From: CAVVEQ01 sp963802095
Lineage (GTDB): Bacteria; Chloroflexota; Anaerolineae; Anaerolineales; Anaerolineaceae
Reading direction: 5' to 3'
Assembly (NCBI GenBank): GCA_963802095.1
Contig: CAWDHI010000006.1
Location: 1-64,000 of the forward strand
DNA: 64,000 nt
A program made the position numbers and the translations under genes. This document shows positions 16,963-24,698 of this stretch, one piece after another. Under the pieces are notes generated by a model, which saw only the letters and a program-made list of their open reading frames with translations, was not told where the DNA came from and searched no databases. Each line of letters starts with the position of its first letter. The stretch's first letter is position 1.

Positions 16963-16992
16963 TTGGAAGTCTCCTAAAACCTACGGTATGAT
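16963..16992 (+). promoter_or_regulatory. Promoter of Yip1/ABC operon
   Basis: TTGGAA, 18-nt spacer, TATGAT. A GGAG ribosome site follows before the ATG at 17034. Confidence 0.5.
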
Positions 16993-17033
16993 TAACCTCT
17001 GGTTGTCAAATTTGATCGACGGAGCGGATCCTG

Positions 17034-17819
17034 ATGCCTTCGACGAAACCTCAAATTATGCCAGAAGCCATCCCCCCGGCACCAGAAACCTGGCGTTCAG
17101 GTTTCCGCTTTATCCTGCCGGTCCTCCTAAAACCCGTCCGCGGGCTCAAGGAAATCACCACGCGGGATAGAGCTTTCTGGTTGGTTCCCCTGCTGGTCAT
17201 AAGCCTGGCCGCCCTGCTTTCTATCCTGGTGGCTGGTCCCCTTCGCGGGCAGCAATCCCAGGATGGAACGAATCTGCCTCCCGATTTCCAGTATTACACC
17301 CCAGAGCAACAGCAGCAATTCACGCAAGCCCAGCAGACGGGTGCTTCACCGCTTTTCACATTCGTCTTCCCGGCAGCAACCCTGCTGGCAGGTATCTGGA
17401 TAAGCTGGGCGCTGCTGGGCGGGATGCTCCATCTGGGACTCACCCTGGCGGGCAGTCGCAGCTCCAGCGTTAAATCCCTGAACCTGGTCGGATGGGCCAG
17501 CCTGCCCTTCGCGGTCCGTTACCTGCTGCAGGCGGGGTACATTCTTTTCACGCGTAACTTGATCTCCTCGCAGGGACTCTCCGGTTTCAGCCCACCCGGC
17601 TCCTTTCTTGGCGCTTTCCTCGCCCAGGTGGATATTTTCCTGATCTGGCAGATCGCCCTACTTTTTATCGGCGTGCCGCTGATCGCCGGGATGTCCAGGC
17701 GCAAGGCCTGGCTGGTCACCGCTGTTGTGCTGTTCATTCTACTTTGCCTGGCTTCCCTGCCAGCTTTTGCCGGTTCCAAGCTTGGCGGCGTTGGTCCCGT
17801 TCAACCTTTCTTTTTCTAG
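17034..17819 (+). CDS. Yip1-domain membrane protein
   Basis: The 261-residue protein has a short soluble N-terminus (FRFILPVLLKPVRGLKEITT) and five hydrophobic segments: VPLLVISLAALLSILVAG, LFTFVFPAATLLAGIWISWA, the LGGMLHLGLTLAG region, IFLIWQIALLFIGVPLIAG and LVTAVVLFILLCLASLPAF. The G-x-x-x-F/L-x-L-A-G-S-R-S-S pattern followed by GWASLPFAVRYLLQ is typical of bacterial Yip1 domains. It is the first gene of an operon with an ABC ATPase, a large CARDB-type exported protein and an FtsX-type permease (gaps 21, 8 and 21 nt), so it may be an accessory membrane subunit of that exporter. Function of bacterial Yip1 proteins is not established. Confidence 0.75.
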   Translation: MPSTKPQIMPEAIPPAPETWRSGFRFILPVLLKPVRGLKEITTRDRAFWLVPLLVISLAALLSILVAGPLRGQQSQDGTNLPPDFQYYTPEQQQQFTQAQQTGASPLFTFVFPAATLLAGIWISWALLGGMLHLGLTLAGSRSSSVKSLNLVGWASLPFAVRYLLQAGYILFTRNLISSQGLSGFSPPGSFLGAFLAQVDIFLIWQIALLFIGVPLIAGMSRRKAWLVTAVVLFILLCLASLPAFAGSKLGGVGPVQPFFF

Positions 17820-17840
17820 GATTCTATTTCTGTAACAATT

Positions 17841-18572
17841 ATGGCAACCAGGCATTACGTTCGAATCTCCGACCTTTGGAAGACCTACCAGATGGGCACT
17901 GTTCGGGTGGATGCCCTGGCGGGTGTGGATCTGGAGATCCCGCGTAAATCCCTCACCGTGGTGATGGGTCCCTCCGGCTCCGGCAAGAGCACCCTGCTCT
18001 ACCTGCTGGGCGGATTGGACCGGGCGAGCTACGGGTCGATCGAGGTGGATGGGCAAAAGCTGGAGGAGATGGACGAGAACGCGCTGGCTATCTTCCGCCG
18101 CAGAACGGTGGGGTTCATCTTCCAATCCTTTAACCTGATCTCCAGCATGGACAGCCTGGAGAACGTTGCCTTTCCCATGCGCTTCGCAGGTGTTTCTGCT
18201 TCACAGCGGCAGGGGCGCGCCATGGAACTGCTCACCAGGGTGGGATTGGAGCAGCGTGCGCGCCACAAGCCCACCGAGCTTTCCGGCGGGCAGCAGCAGC
18301 GGGTGGCAATCGCCCGTGCGCTGGTCAACGACCCGGGCCTTATCCTGGCGGATGAGCCCACTGGCAACCTGGACCGCTCCAGCGGGCACAGCATCATGCA
18401 GGTGCTCTCAGAGCTGCATAAAAGTGGACGCACCGTGCTTGTGGTAACCCACGACCCGCGCATGCTGCATTTTGCCACCCACACGGTCTTTTTGCTGGAT
18501 GGAAAAACTGTTACGCGAACCGAATACGAGGAGGCGGACCTGGAAAGGATCCAGGCTGCCGCACAGGAGTGA
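17841..18572 (+). CDS. MacB/LolD-type ABC transporter ATP-binding protein
   Basis: The 243-residue ATPase contains Walker A GPSGSGKST (about residue 43), Q-loop FIFQSFNLI, signature LSGGQQQRVAIARAL, Walker B LILADEPTGNLD and the switch His in VVTHDPRM. The extended Q-loop and DEPTGNLD are the hallmark of the MacB/LolD/FtsE family, whose ATPases drive mechanotransmission through FtsX-like permeases rather than substrate passage. The partner permease is at 20357. It acts on the cytoplasmic face of the membrane. Confidence 0.95.
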   Translation: MATRHYVRISDLWKTYQMGTVRVDALAGVDLEIPRKSLTVVMGPSGSGKSTLLYLLGGLDRASYGSIEVDGQKLEEMDENALAIFRRRTVGFIFQSFNLISSMDSLENVAFPMRFAGVSASQRQGRAMELLTRVGLEQRARHKPTELSGGQQQRVAIARALVNDPGLILADEPTGNLDRSSGHSIMQVLSELHKSGRTVLVVTHDPRMLHFATHTVFLLDGKTVTRTEYEEADLERIQAAAQE

Positions 18573-18580
18573 TTGCTTCC

Positions 18581-20335
18581 ATGAAAAAACCCCTTCTATT
18601 GATCCTAACCTTGATCCTGCTCGCCAGCTGGCTGATCCCGCCGGAATTTCCCGTGCAGGCAGCTACAGGGATCGTCATTCCATCCAGCGACAGCAAATCC
18701 GGGTTGGCAGGGTCGGTGGTGGCCTATACCCTGGTGGTGGCGGTTTCTGATTACACCTCCGATTTCACCCTCAGCGCCTCAGCCATCTCGGTCAACGGGT
18801 GGTCCACCAGCGTCAGCCCTGCCAGTGTGCTTGTGAGTGGAAACGGGGATTACTCTTTCGGGGTGAATGTGACCATCCCGGCCTCACCCTCGGTCAGCAG
18901 CGATTCCGCCCAGGTGAGCTTCAGCGATGGCTCCACCACCCTGGCCACCGCGCTGCTTACCACCACTGCGATCTTCCCCTCCCCCACTGCCACGGTCTTT
19001 TCCCGCCCGGTTGTGGTTGTTGAATCGTTCTCAGCGAATACGACCTACGTGACCCCGGGTACTAATTTCACCCTCACCCTGAACCTGCGTAACAATGGCG
19101 GTGCGCGCGCCTCTAATATCCTGGTCTCGTTCGAGGGACAGGATTTCGTTCCGGTGGATTCCGGCGGGGTGATATCTGTTGCATCCATCAACCCCGGGGG
19201 GAGTGTATCAGTCAGCCAGAACCTATGGCCCAACACCTCGCTTAGCGGGCAGCCCATGGGCATCCTGGGGGTGAAGGTTTCCTACACTGATTCGATCGGC
19301 ACACCCTACAGTGAAAGTTTCAGCCTGGCGATAAACCTGGCATATCCGCAGAGTATGTGGTCCGGAGCGCCAACACGCACACCCACGGCGGTGGCACGCC
19401 CGCAGCTGGTGATCCTATCCTACAAAACCAGCGTTGACCCCCTGCAGCCGGGTACGGTGTTCGATTTGACGATGGAAATCGAAAACCTGGGCACAAGCAC
19501 CGCACGCTCGGTTTCAATGGTCCTTGGCGGCGGGGTCATCCCGGATTCCACCGCAGGCGGGACACCAATACCCGGGGGCGGGGGCACCTCCTCCGGAGCC
19601 GATCTTGCCACCTTCGCCCCGCTGGGCAGCTCGAACGTGATCTTCCTCGGGGATATCGGGGTGAACGAGAAGATCTCCACAACCGCCCAGATGATCGTCA
19701 ACACCACCACCGCCCCGGGCGCCTATTCCTTCAAGATCTCGTTTACTTATGACAACACCAGCGGTTTTCGCCTGGTGAACGACCAATCCATCACCCTATT
19801 GGTGATGACCCTTCCCCAGGTGGAAGTCGGGTTTTACCGCAGCCCCGACCCGTTCTATGCGATGAGCCCTGGAACACTGCCGCTGCAAGTGACCAATCTG
19901 GGGCGTAAGCAGGTTGTTCTTGGAAATATGGTGGTCTCCACCGAAGGCGGCACCGTGGAAAATAACACCGCCCTGGTTGGCATCCTGGATCCCGGCGGAT
20001 ACTTTACCCTGGATTCGATTCTGACCCCCGACCAGGAGGGACCGCTGGAGCTGACCGTGAGGATCAGCTATACCGATGATTTCAACCAACCGCGCGAGAT
20101 CGAGCAAATATTGACCGTGGAAGTGATGCCCGCCATGGAGATACCAATCCTGGAACCTGGGGAACTACCCCCCGACGCGGTCCTTCCCCCACCCGAGACC
20201 TTCTTCCAAAAGGTACTACGCTTCTTCCGTGGACTTTTCGGGTTGGATAGCGCCGCACCGCAGCAGGAATTTCCGGGCGAGTTTGCCCCCGACGAAACCC
20301 AGCCAATATATGGTCCCGGTGGCAAGGGCGGCTAG
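18581..20335 (+). CDS. Large exported protein with CARDB/NPCBM-like beta repeats
   Basis: The ATG at 18581 follows AGGAGTG and starts a signal peptide (MKKPLLLILTLILLASWLIP ... VQA); a GTG 12 nt upstream overlaps the ATPase stop but leaves no room for a ribosome site. The 584-residue product contains at least three Ig-like/CARDB-type domains with repeated pattern V.PG..F.L...L.N.G...A.N: TPGTNFTLTLNLRNNGGARA, LQPGTVFDLTMEIENLGTST, and SPGTLPLQVTNLGRKQ. A cluster of Phe/acidic residues follows at the end (FFQKVLRFFRGLFGLD). Being inside a MacB-type operon it could be the periplasmic/extracytoplasmic adaptor (a functional analogue of MacA), which is inference. Confidence 0.75.
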   Translation: MKKPLLLILTLILLASWLIPPEFPVQAATGIVIPSSDSKSGLAGSVVAYTLVVAVSDYTSDFTLSASAISVNGWSTSVSPASVLVSGNGDYSFGVNVTIPASPSVSSDSAQVSFSDGSTTLATALLTTTAIFPSPTATVFSRPVVVVESFSANTTYVTPGTNFTLTLNLRNNGGARASNILVSFEGQDFVPVDSGGVISVASINPGGSVSVSQNLWPNTSLSGQPMGILGVKVSYTDSIGTPYSESFSLAINLAYPQSMWSGAPTRTPTAVARPQLVILSYKTSVDPLQPGTVFDLTMEIENLGTSTARSVSMVLGGGVIPDSTAGGTPIPGGGGTSSGADLATFAPLGSSNVIFLGDIGVNEKISTTAQMIVNTTTAPGAYSFKISFTYDNTSGFRLVNDQSITLLVMTLPQVEVGFYRSPDPFYAMSPGTLPLQVTNLGRKQVVLGNMVVSTEGGTVENNTALVGILDPGGYFTLDSILTPDQEGPLELTVRISYTDDFNQPREIEQILTVEVMPAMEIPILEPGELPPDAVLPPPETFFQKVLRFFRGLFGLDSAAPQQEFPGEFAPDETQPIYGPGGKGG

Positions 20336-20356
20336 GTTTTCTAATTCATAATATCC

Positions 20357-21661
20357 ATGAAGTTCTTTGATCTGCTCAGGTTGATCGCGGAAAACCTCAA
20401 CCGCCGCAAGGGACGTGTGGCGCTCACCGCCGTGGGCGTGGTTATCGGTACCGCCGCGGTGGTAGTGCTGGTTTCCCTCGCAATTGGGCTGCAACAGAAC
20501 TTCGCCCGCAACCTATACGGCATCAGCGACCTGACCCGCATTGACGTGTACCCGGGATATCCAAAAGAAGCCGCCATGGGCCAGATGATCACGCCAGAGC
20601 AGATGAAGCTGCTCACTTCCGATGCGATTGTCGCCATCGCTGCCATCCCGGGAGTGGTGAAGGTCATTCCGCAGGAATACTCCTATGCCGGCGGTATGTT
20701 GAAGTTTGGCGCGCTGGAATCGTACGTCAATATTCTGGGCGTGGGGACGAACGACCTGGCGGATCTGGGTTATAAGGCCGCGAGCGGGAGCACCACCCTG
20801 AACAAGGGCACCACCGTGGTCGGCAGCTGGGTACCACGGAATTTTTACGACCCGAAATTACGCCCCGGGCAGCCCACCCCCGAGCCGCCCCTGCTGCAGG
20901 ATGAGACCCTCAAATTCACCCTGATCAAATACAGCGAGGATGGAACCGAAATCCGCAAGACCATCCCCCTGAAAGTGACCGGAAAACTGAGCGAAACCCG
21001 CGGGGAATCGGACGGCTCCATGTACGTGACCATGGAGGAGATGACCGCCTGGAACGAATGGGTGCGCGGATCGCGCATCAATCGCAAGAAGGAAGGTTAC
21101 GGGCAATTGATCGTGCGCGCCTCCGACCCCGAAGTGGTGCTGGATGTGACCCAGCAGATCAACGACCTGGGCTTCCAGGCCAACACCCCGCAGCAATATT
21201 TGCAGCCGATCAATAACTTCTTCATGATCCTGCAGTTGATCTTCGGCGGCATTGGGGCCATTGCCCTGCTGGTGGCGGCCATTGGCATCGCCAACACCAT
21301 GACCATGGCCATCTTGGAGCGCACCCGCGAGATCGGGCTGATGAAGGCCGTCGGCGCAACCAACCGGGATGTGCTCAGCATCTTCCTGGGCGAGGCAGGC
21401 GGAATCGGCTTTGTGGGCGGTGTGGGCGGCGTGGTGCTGGGCTGGCTTGCCGGGCAGGTGATCAATATCGTGGCGGTCACCTACCTCACCCAGCAGGTCT
21501 CGCAGACGGGCGGACCCCCGCCTAACTTTGCCATCTCCACCCCGGTTTGGCTGCCGCTCTTCACCCTGGCCTTCGCGACAATGGTGGGCTTGCTCTCAGG
21601 GCTCTATCCCGCCCTGCGCGCGGCCACACTTGTGCCGGTGAACGCGCTCAAGTACGAGTAG
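20357..21661 (+). CDS. MacB/FtsX-type ABC transporter permease
   Basis: The 434-residue permease has the canonical FtsX layout: an N-terminal helix (VALTAVGVVIGTAAVVVLVS), a long extracytoplasmic MacB_PCD-like domain (about residues 60-285) and three C-terminal helices: LQLIFGGIGAIALLVAAIGI, GGIGFVGGVGGVVLGWLAG and PLFTLAFATMVGLLSGLYPA. The segment NTMTMAILERTREIGLMKAV, then GATNRDV, is the diagnostic cytoplasmic loop of the family. It ends in PALRAATLVPVNALKYE, also typical. Together with the ATPase at 17841 it forms a MacB-like transporter for peptides, lipids or lipoproteins; the cargo is unknown. Confidence 0.92.
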   Translation: MKFFDLLRLIAENLNRRKGRVALTAVGVVIGTAAVVVLVSLAIGLQQNFARNLYGISDLTRIDVYPGYPKEAAMGQMITPEQMKLLTSDAIVAIAAIPGVVKVIPQEYSYAGGMLKFGALESYVNILGVGTNDLADLGYKAASGSTTLNKGTTVVGSWVPRNFYDPKLRPGQPTPEPPLLQDETLKFTLIKYSEDGTEIRKTIPLKVTGKLSETRGESDGSMYVTMEEMTAWNEWVRGSRINRKKEGYGQLIVRASDPEVVLDVTQQINDLGFQANTPQQYLQPINNFFMILQLIFGGIGAIALLVAAIGIANTMTMAILERTREIGLMKAVGATNRDVLSIFLGEAGGIGFVGGVGGVVLGWLAGQVINIVAVTYLTQQVSQTGGPPPNFAISTPVWLPLFTLAFATMVGLLSGLYPALRAATLVPVNALKYE

Positions 21662-21667
21662 GGCAGG

Positions 21668-21735
21668 CCGCGATCTGTGCACCCCCTTGCGGGGTCGCGG
21701 TCTTTGCACCCCCTTGCGGGGTCGCCCCCCTTTTA
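21668..21735 (+). terminator. Double hairpin terminator from a duplicated 21-bp repeat
   Basis: The 21-bp unit TGCACCCCCTTGCGGGGTCG(C) occurs twice (21678-21698 and 21705-21725). Each copy folds as ACCCC/GGGGT; the first is extended by CCGCGA (21668-21673) pairing with TCGCGG (21695-21700). The second is followed by CCCCCTTTTATTT. It ends the MacB-like operon. Confidence 0.7.
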
Positions 21736-21928
21736 TTTAAATATTTCCTTGTTGTTCTCGGGAAAATCATTTATTTTTGAAGTGGCGCACGACTTTGCAA
21801 CCCTACACGAATAAATATTGGCAAAATTCCTTTCGATCGGTCTTATGACTGTTTCTTTTTTCACCCGCCCTACGAAAACCAGCGAAAAAGATATCAGGGG
21901 AATATAATTATTTTCAGGCAGGCGTAAA

Positions 21929-22645
21929 ATGACTGTGAATGATCCATCAACGCTGGAAAAAAAGAGCAGGAACAGATTGGCAATGCGGGGGGTGGCTTCC
22001 ACGATCCTGATCCTGATCGTTATGGACCTGGTTCTCTTCCTTTCCGCTGGCACGCTGGCTTGGCCGGCAGCCTGGGTCTTTACCGGGCTCTACGGGGCTT
22101 TCCTGATCGCCTTCTCTTTCTACACCTCCTTCAATGACCCGGGTCTGCTCAAAGAGCGCGGGCGAAAGGCTGGGAACGTCAAAGCCTGGGATCTCACCAT
22201 TGCCCGCTTCTATAACCTCCTGCTTTTCGCGCTGTTTATAGTCTGCGGACTGGATACCCGTTTTGGCTGGAGCAGCATGCCGCTCTGGCTGCAGGGGGTG
22301 GGTCTGCTGGGCATCGTGCTCGCCGCAGGACAGATGTGGCAGGTGGTGAAGGAAAACACCTTCCTTTCGCGCTATGCCCGCATCCAGGATGACCGCGGGC
22401 ACAAGGTGATCACAACCGGTCCCTATAAACGCGTGCGTCACCCCATGTATGCCGCCTCCCTCTACCTGTTTCCCTGTATCGCGCTGACGCTCGGCGCTTT
22501 CTACGGTCTGATCCCCGGGCTGACGATCACGGTGCTGTACGTGATCCGCACCCGCCTGGAGGATCAAATGCTCCTCGAGGAGCTTCCCGGGTACCGGGAA
22601 TACGCGCAGAAGACGCGCTTCCGGCTGGTCCCGGGGGTGTGGTGA
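21929..22645 (+). CDS. Isoprenylcysteine/PEMT-type membrane methyltransferase
   Basis: The 238-residue protein has membrane helices at about residues 20-45, 50-70, 95-115 and 120-140. The ICMT/NnrU-like C-terminal signature follows: YARIQDDRGHKVITTGPYKR, then VRHPMYAASLYLF, then TRLEDQMLLEELPGYREYAQ. The GPY-x-x-x-RHPMY motif and the terminal E-E-x-x-L-x-x-x-x-G-Y-x-x-Y form the SAM-binding elements of isoprenylcysteine carboxyl methyltransferases and phospholipid methyltransferases. In bacteria such proteins methylate diverse lipids or small molecules; substrate unknown. A TATAAT box lies about 25 nt upstream. The 190-bp upstream spacer is AT-rich and holds no other gene. Confidence 0.85.
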   Translation: MTVNDPSTLEKKSRNRLAMRGVASTILILIVMDLVLFLSAGTLAWPAAWVFTGLYGAFLIAFSFYTSFNDPGLLKERGRKAGNVKAWDLTIARFYNLLLFALFIVCGLDTRFGWSSMPLWLQGVGLLGIVLAAGQMWQVVKENTFLSRYARIQDDRGHKVITTGPYKRVRHPMYAASLYLFPCIALTLGAFYGLIPGLTITVLYVIRTRLEDQMLLEELPGYREYAQKTRFRLVPGVW

Positions 22646-22696
22646 GCTTTCCGCGATCCGGTATAAAATTAATCATCCCTTCCTAACGGAGACCGC

Positions 22697-22861
22697 ATGC
22701 CCGCACCTCAGGCCATTCTCGATCTTGTCCAGCGCTTTCATTACAATCAAGTGGTTGAACGATCGCTCATAGAAAAAGGAACCATTATCCTGCAAAAATG
22801 CAATCCGGATTACGAACTTTACGGGCTGACCGAAGAAGAGATCAAGATCGTGGAGGGGTAG
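22697..22861 (+). pseudogene. C-terminal remnant of an N6-DNA methylase/type II restriction enzyme
   Basis: A 54-codon open frame ends in YELYGLTEEEIKIVEG. This exact kind of ending (D-x-x-V-Y-x-L-Y-G-L-T-x-E-E-I-x-I-V-E) is the C-terminal tail of Eco57I/type IIG restriction-modification proteins and related N6-adenine methylases. The upstream part (MPAPQAILDLVQRFHYN ... IILQKCN) does not continue the family. So this is either a decayed remnant or a short fusion of a remnant to a new start. A GGAG-like site is 5-10 nt upstream and a TATAAA box before that, so it may still be expressed. Confidence 0.5.
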
Positions 22862-22870
22862 TTTGTTAGG

Positions 22871-22891
22871 CGGGAACCGAAATTGTTCCCG
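22871..22891. terminator. Hairpin after methylase remnant
   Basis: CGGGAAC / GTTCCCG with a 7-nt loop, followed by AGGTTTTATT: a weak intrinsic terminator for the plus strand. Confidence 0.5.
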
Positions 22892-23057
22892 AGGTTTTAT
22901 TAAGCAGGTCGTAAAAGCGGTGACCAGCCTGCAGTTGCCCGCCATGCCCATTTATATTTACGGAAAACCGCGCGGAAAAACCAATCCCTGGAACCTGGCG
23001 ATTTGCTGTTCAGGGAATTTATCGAATTAACAACTTATGAGCCGCCCTCTTTCTTTG

Positions 23058-23180
23058 TTACAACGTCCCGACATTGCTGACATTTTTCTCGTGCTTCAAC
23101 TTCCGCTTTTCCTTGATGGTCAGCTTCGGCTTCTTCTTTTGTTCTTTCTTCCCCTTGTCGTTTTTTCCAGTCGTAGCCAT
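23058..23180 (-). CDS. Small Lys-rich basic protein (40 aa)
   Basis: A 40-residue open frame: MATTGKNDKGKKEQKKKPKL then TIKEKRKLKHEKNVSNVGTL. About 40% of residues are Lys or Arg, giving a very basic, probably helical or disordered chain with no Cys and no membrane segment. A good ribosome site (CAGGAGA) lies 6 nt before the ATG, and codon use is normal, so the frame is likely real. Such proteins may bind nucleic acid or ribosomes, but I recognise no family. It lies in a gap of about 460 bp between the methylase remnant and the YcaQ-like gene, with nothing else visible in it. Confidence 0.6.
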   Translation of the reverse strand: MATTGKNDKGKKEQKKKPKLTIKEKRKLKHEKNVSNVGTL

Positions 23181-23327
23181 TTTTTCTCCTGTTTCAATCA
23201 TTACCCAAGTTACTAATTAAGATTATCACCATTGAAATTTATATGCAAGGTCGATAAAATCTGCAGGAAAAAATAATCACCATTCAGTCAAACAAAAATC
23301 CAGCAGACATTTGTCCTTCCTGCGAAA

Positions 23328-24542
23328 TCAAAAAGAAATTTTTATCCCCGGGATATCCGCGTCGATCCGTTCCGCTCCCAAATACCGGGCGAAACCCGTG
23401 AGCGCGGTGGAGATAGCTCGCGTCATCCCAGCGTTTGGCGCGACCTCCGGCTCCCACCACCAGGAGGGTACGGAGAGGATCTTTTCCGCGCGGTCGAATT
23501 TCAACTCGCAGCGGGCAATAAAAGCCTCCCCATAAAGCACCGGCATGGTGTAAGACCCATACACGCGTTGGGCAGGCTTCTTATAGATCTCCCACAGGTA
23601 ATCAAACCCAAAGATCGCCTGGATCAGCTTCCTATCCCAGAGAAGGTTATCCAGCGGAGGTAGAAAGGAAACCCTCGGGGTGCTTTTCCGGGGGCGGGCG
23701 GTTTCCTCCAGCAGGTGCTCGTCGCTGGCGCGCAGGAGGAACTGCATCCCCCCCAGGCTTTCCACTTCCACTGCGCGAGCCATCCCGGCTTTCTGCAGGC
23801 GGTCCAGTGCGCTGCGTCTTTCGTGCGCTTTCATCCCGAAGATGCCCAGCCAGTAATCGCTGGAAAGGGTCTGCGCCAATCCAAGCCCGCCGATGCGGCG
23901 TAAAACGTGCCAATCGTGGTAATCCGCAAGCGTTAAGTGGGGGTCCGGGGCGGCGAGGATGGCGGCAGGCAGCACGCGCTCCACCAGGTCATAAGTCTTG
24001 CGGTTGCCCTCCCGGGAGATGATGGTGACGATGCCGGCTTTATTGAGCAGGTCCAGGGCAGCCCGATCCAAGCTAACCGGCTTGCCCCAGTCCCAGAGGA
24101 TGGATTCGCCTGTTTTGGGGAGATGGCTGCTATCCTTACTGCTGCTACGCATCTGCTTCACAAGCTGCCAGGCGTGAACCGATTCGGGGGATCCGTTATT
24201 GAGGTGGTTTTCCAGAACGCGCTTCCTGCGGCGCTCGAAGAAGGGCCAGTCGGCTGCAGGAAAGATCGACCACATCTTATCGAAACCTTCCACCAGAAGG
24301 TGCTGATCGTGCAGCGCGACGGCAAGCATCTCCGGGCGGTATCCATTGATCCTTACCTGCAGGAAAAGATCAGGGTTGCGCCCGACGAGATTTAAGGGAT
24401 CGAACTGGATGCATTCAAGGCTCCGGAAAAGGTCCGCCATCCCGCTTTCGGTGGAAAGCGAGCGGGGAGGGTTGAGCTGCTGGCAGGCGAGGAGAAAACG
24501 CCGGGCGTGGGGCAGGTTGAGTTTAATCGGATCGGATTGCAT
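23328..24542 (-). CDS. YcaQ-like winged-helix DNA glycosylase family protein (HTH_42)
   Basis: The 404-residue protein belongs to the HTH_42/YcaQ (AlkX/AlkZ-like) family. Seen are the N-terminal LNLPHARRFLLACQQLNPPR with CIQFDPLNLVGRNPDLFLQ (the family's Q-x-D-x-x motif QFDPL). Winged helices follow with WDWGKPVSLDRAALDLLNKA, and the C-terminal part has FLPPLDNLLWDRKLIQAIFG, FDYLWEIYKKPAQRVYG and PVLYGEAFIARCELKFDR. E. coli YcaQ unhooks DNA interstrand crosslinks; the Gln-rich catalytic site (Q-F-D here) fits that. It is isolated, with a 156-bp gap to the solute-binding cluster. Confidence 0.85.
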   Translation of the reverse strand: MQSDPIKLNLPHARRFLLACQQLNPPRSLSTESGMADLFRSLECIQFDPLNLVGRNPDLFLQVRINGYRPEMLAVALHDQHLLVEGFDKMWSIFPAADWPFFERRRKRVLENHLNNGSPESVHAWQLVKQMRSSSKDSSHLPKTGESILWDWGKPVSLDRAALDLLNKAGIVTIISREGNRKTYDLVERVLPAAILAAPDPHLTLADYHDWHVLRRIGGLGLAQTLSSDYWLGIFGMKAHERRSALDRLQKAGMARAVEVESLGGMQFLLRASDEHLLEETARPRKSTPRVSFLPPLDNLLWDRKLIQAIFGFDYLWEIYKKPAQRVYGSYTMPVLYGEAFIARCELKFDRAEKILSVPSWWWEPEVAPNAGMTRAISTALTGFARYLGAERIDADIPGIKISF

Positions 24543-24645
24543 TTCGGCGCGAACACCAGAAGAATATATGTTCTATTCTATCATGCAAAAAGGGCGAGTG
24601 TCACTAAAATCATCCAGTTGAAGACGATTCCCCCTGGGAAGAATA

Positions 24646-24678
24646 AAGCTGGGGGTGGGTTTCCCCCACCCCCAGCTT
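24646..24678 (-). terminator. Very strong terminator of first solute-binding gene
   Basis: A perfect 14-bp stem (AAGCTGGGGGTGGG / CCCACCCCCAGCTT, 5-nt loop). On the minus strand it is followed by TATTCTT, directly downstream of the stop at 24699. Confidence 0.85.
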
Positions 24679-24698
24679 GCATTCATATTGTTCGCCGA

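Noticed and set aside
21733..22053. Minus frame of 106 codons upstream of the isoprenylcysteine-type methyltransferase
   Set aside because: Overlaps the methyltransferase start, no ribosome site, no recognisable family.
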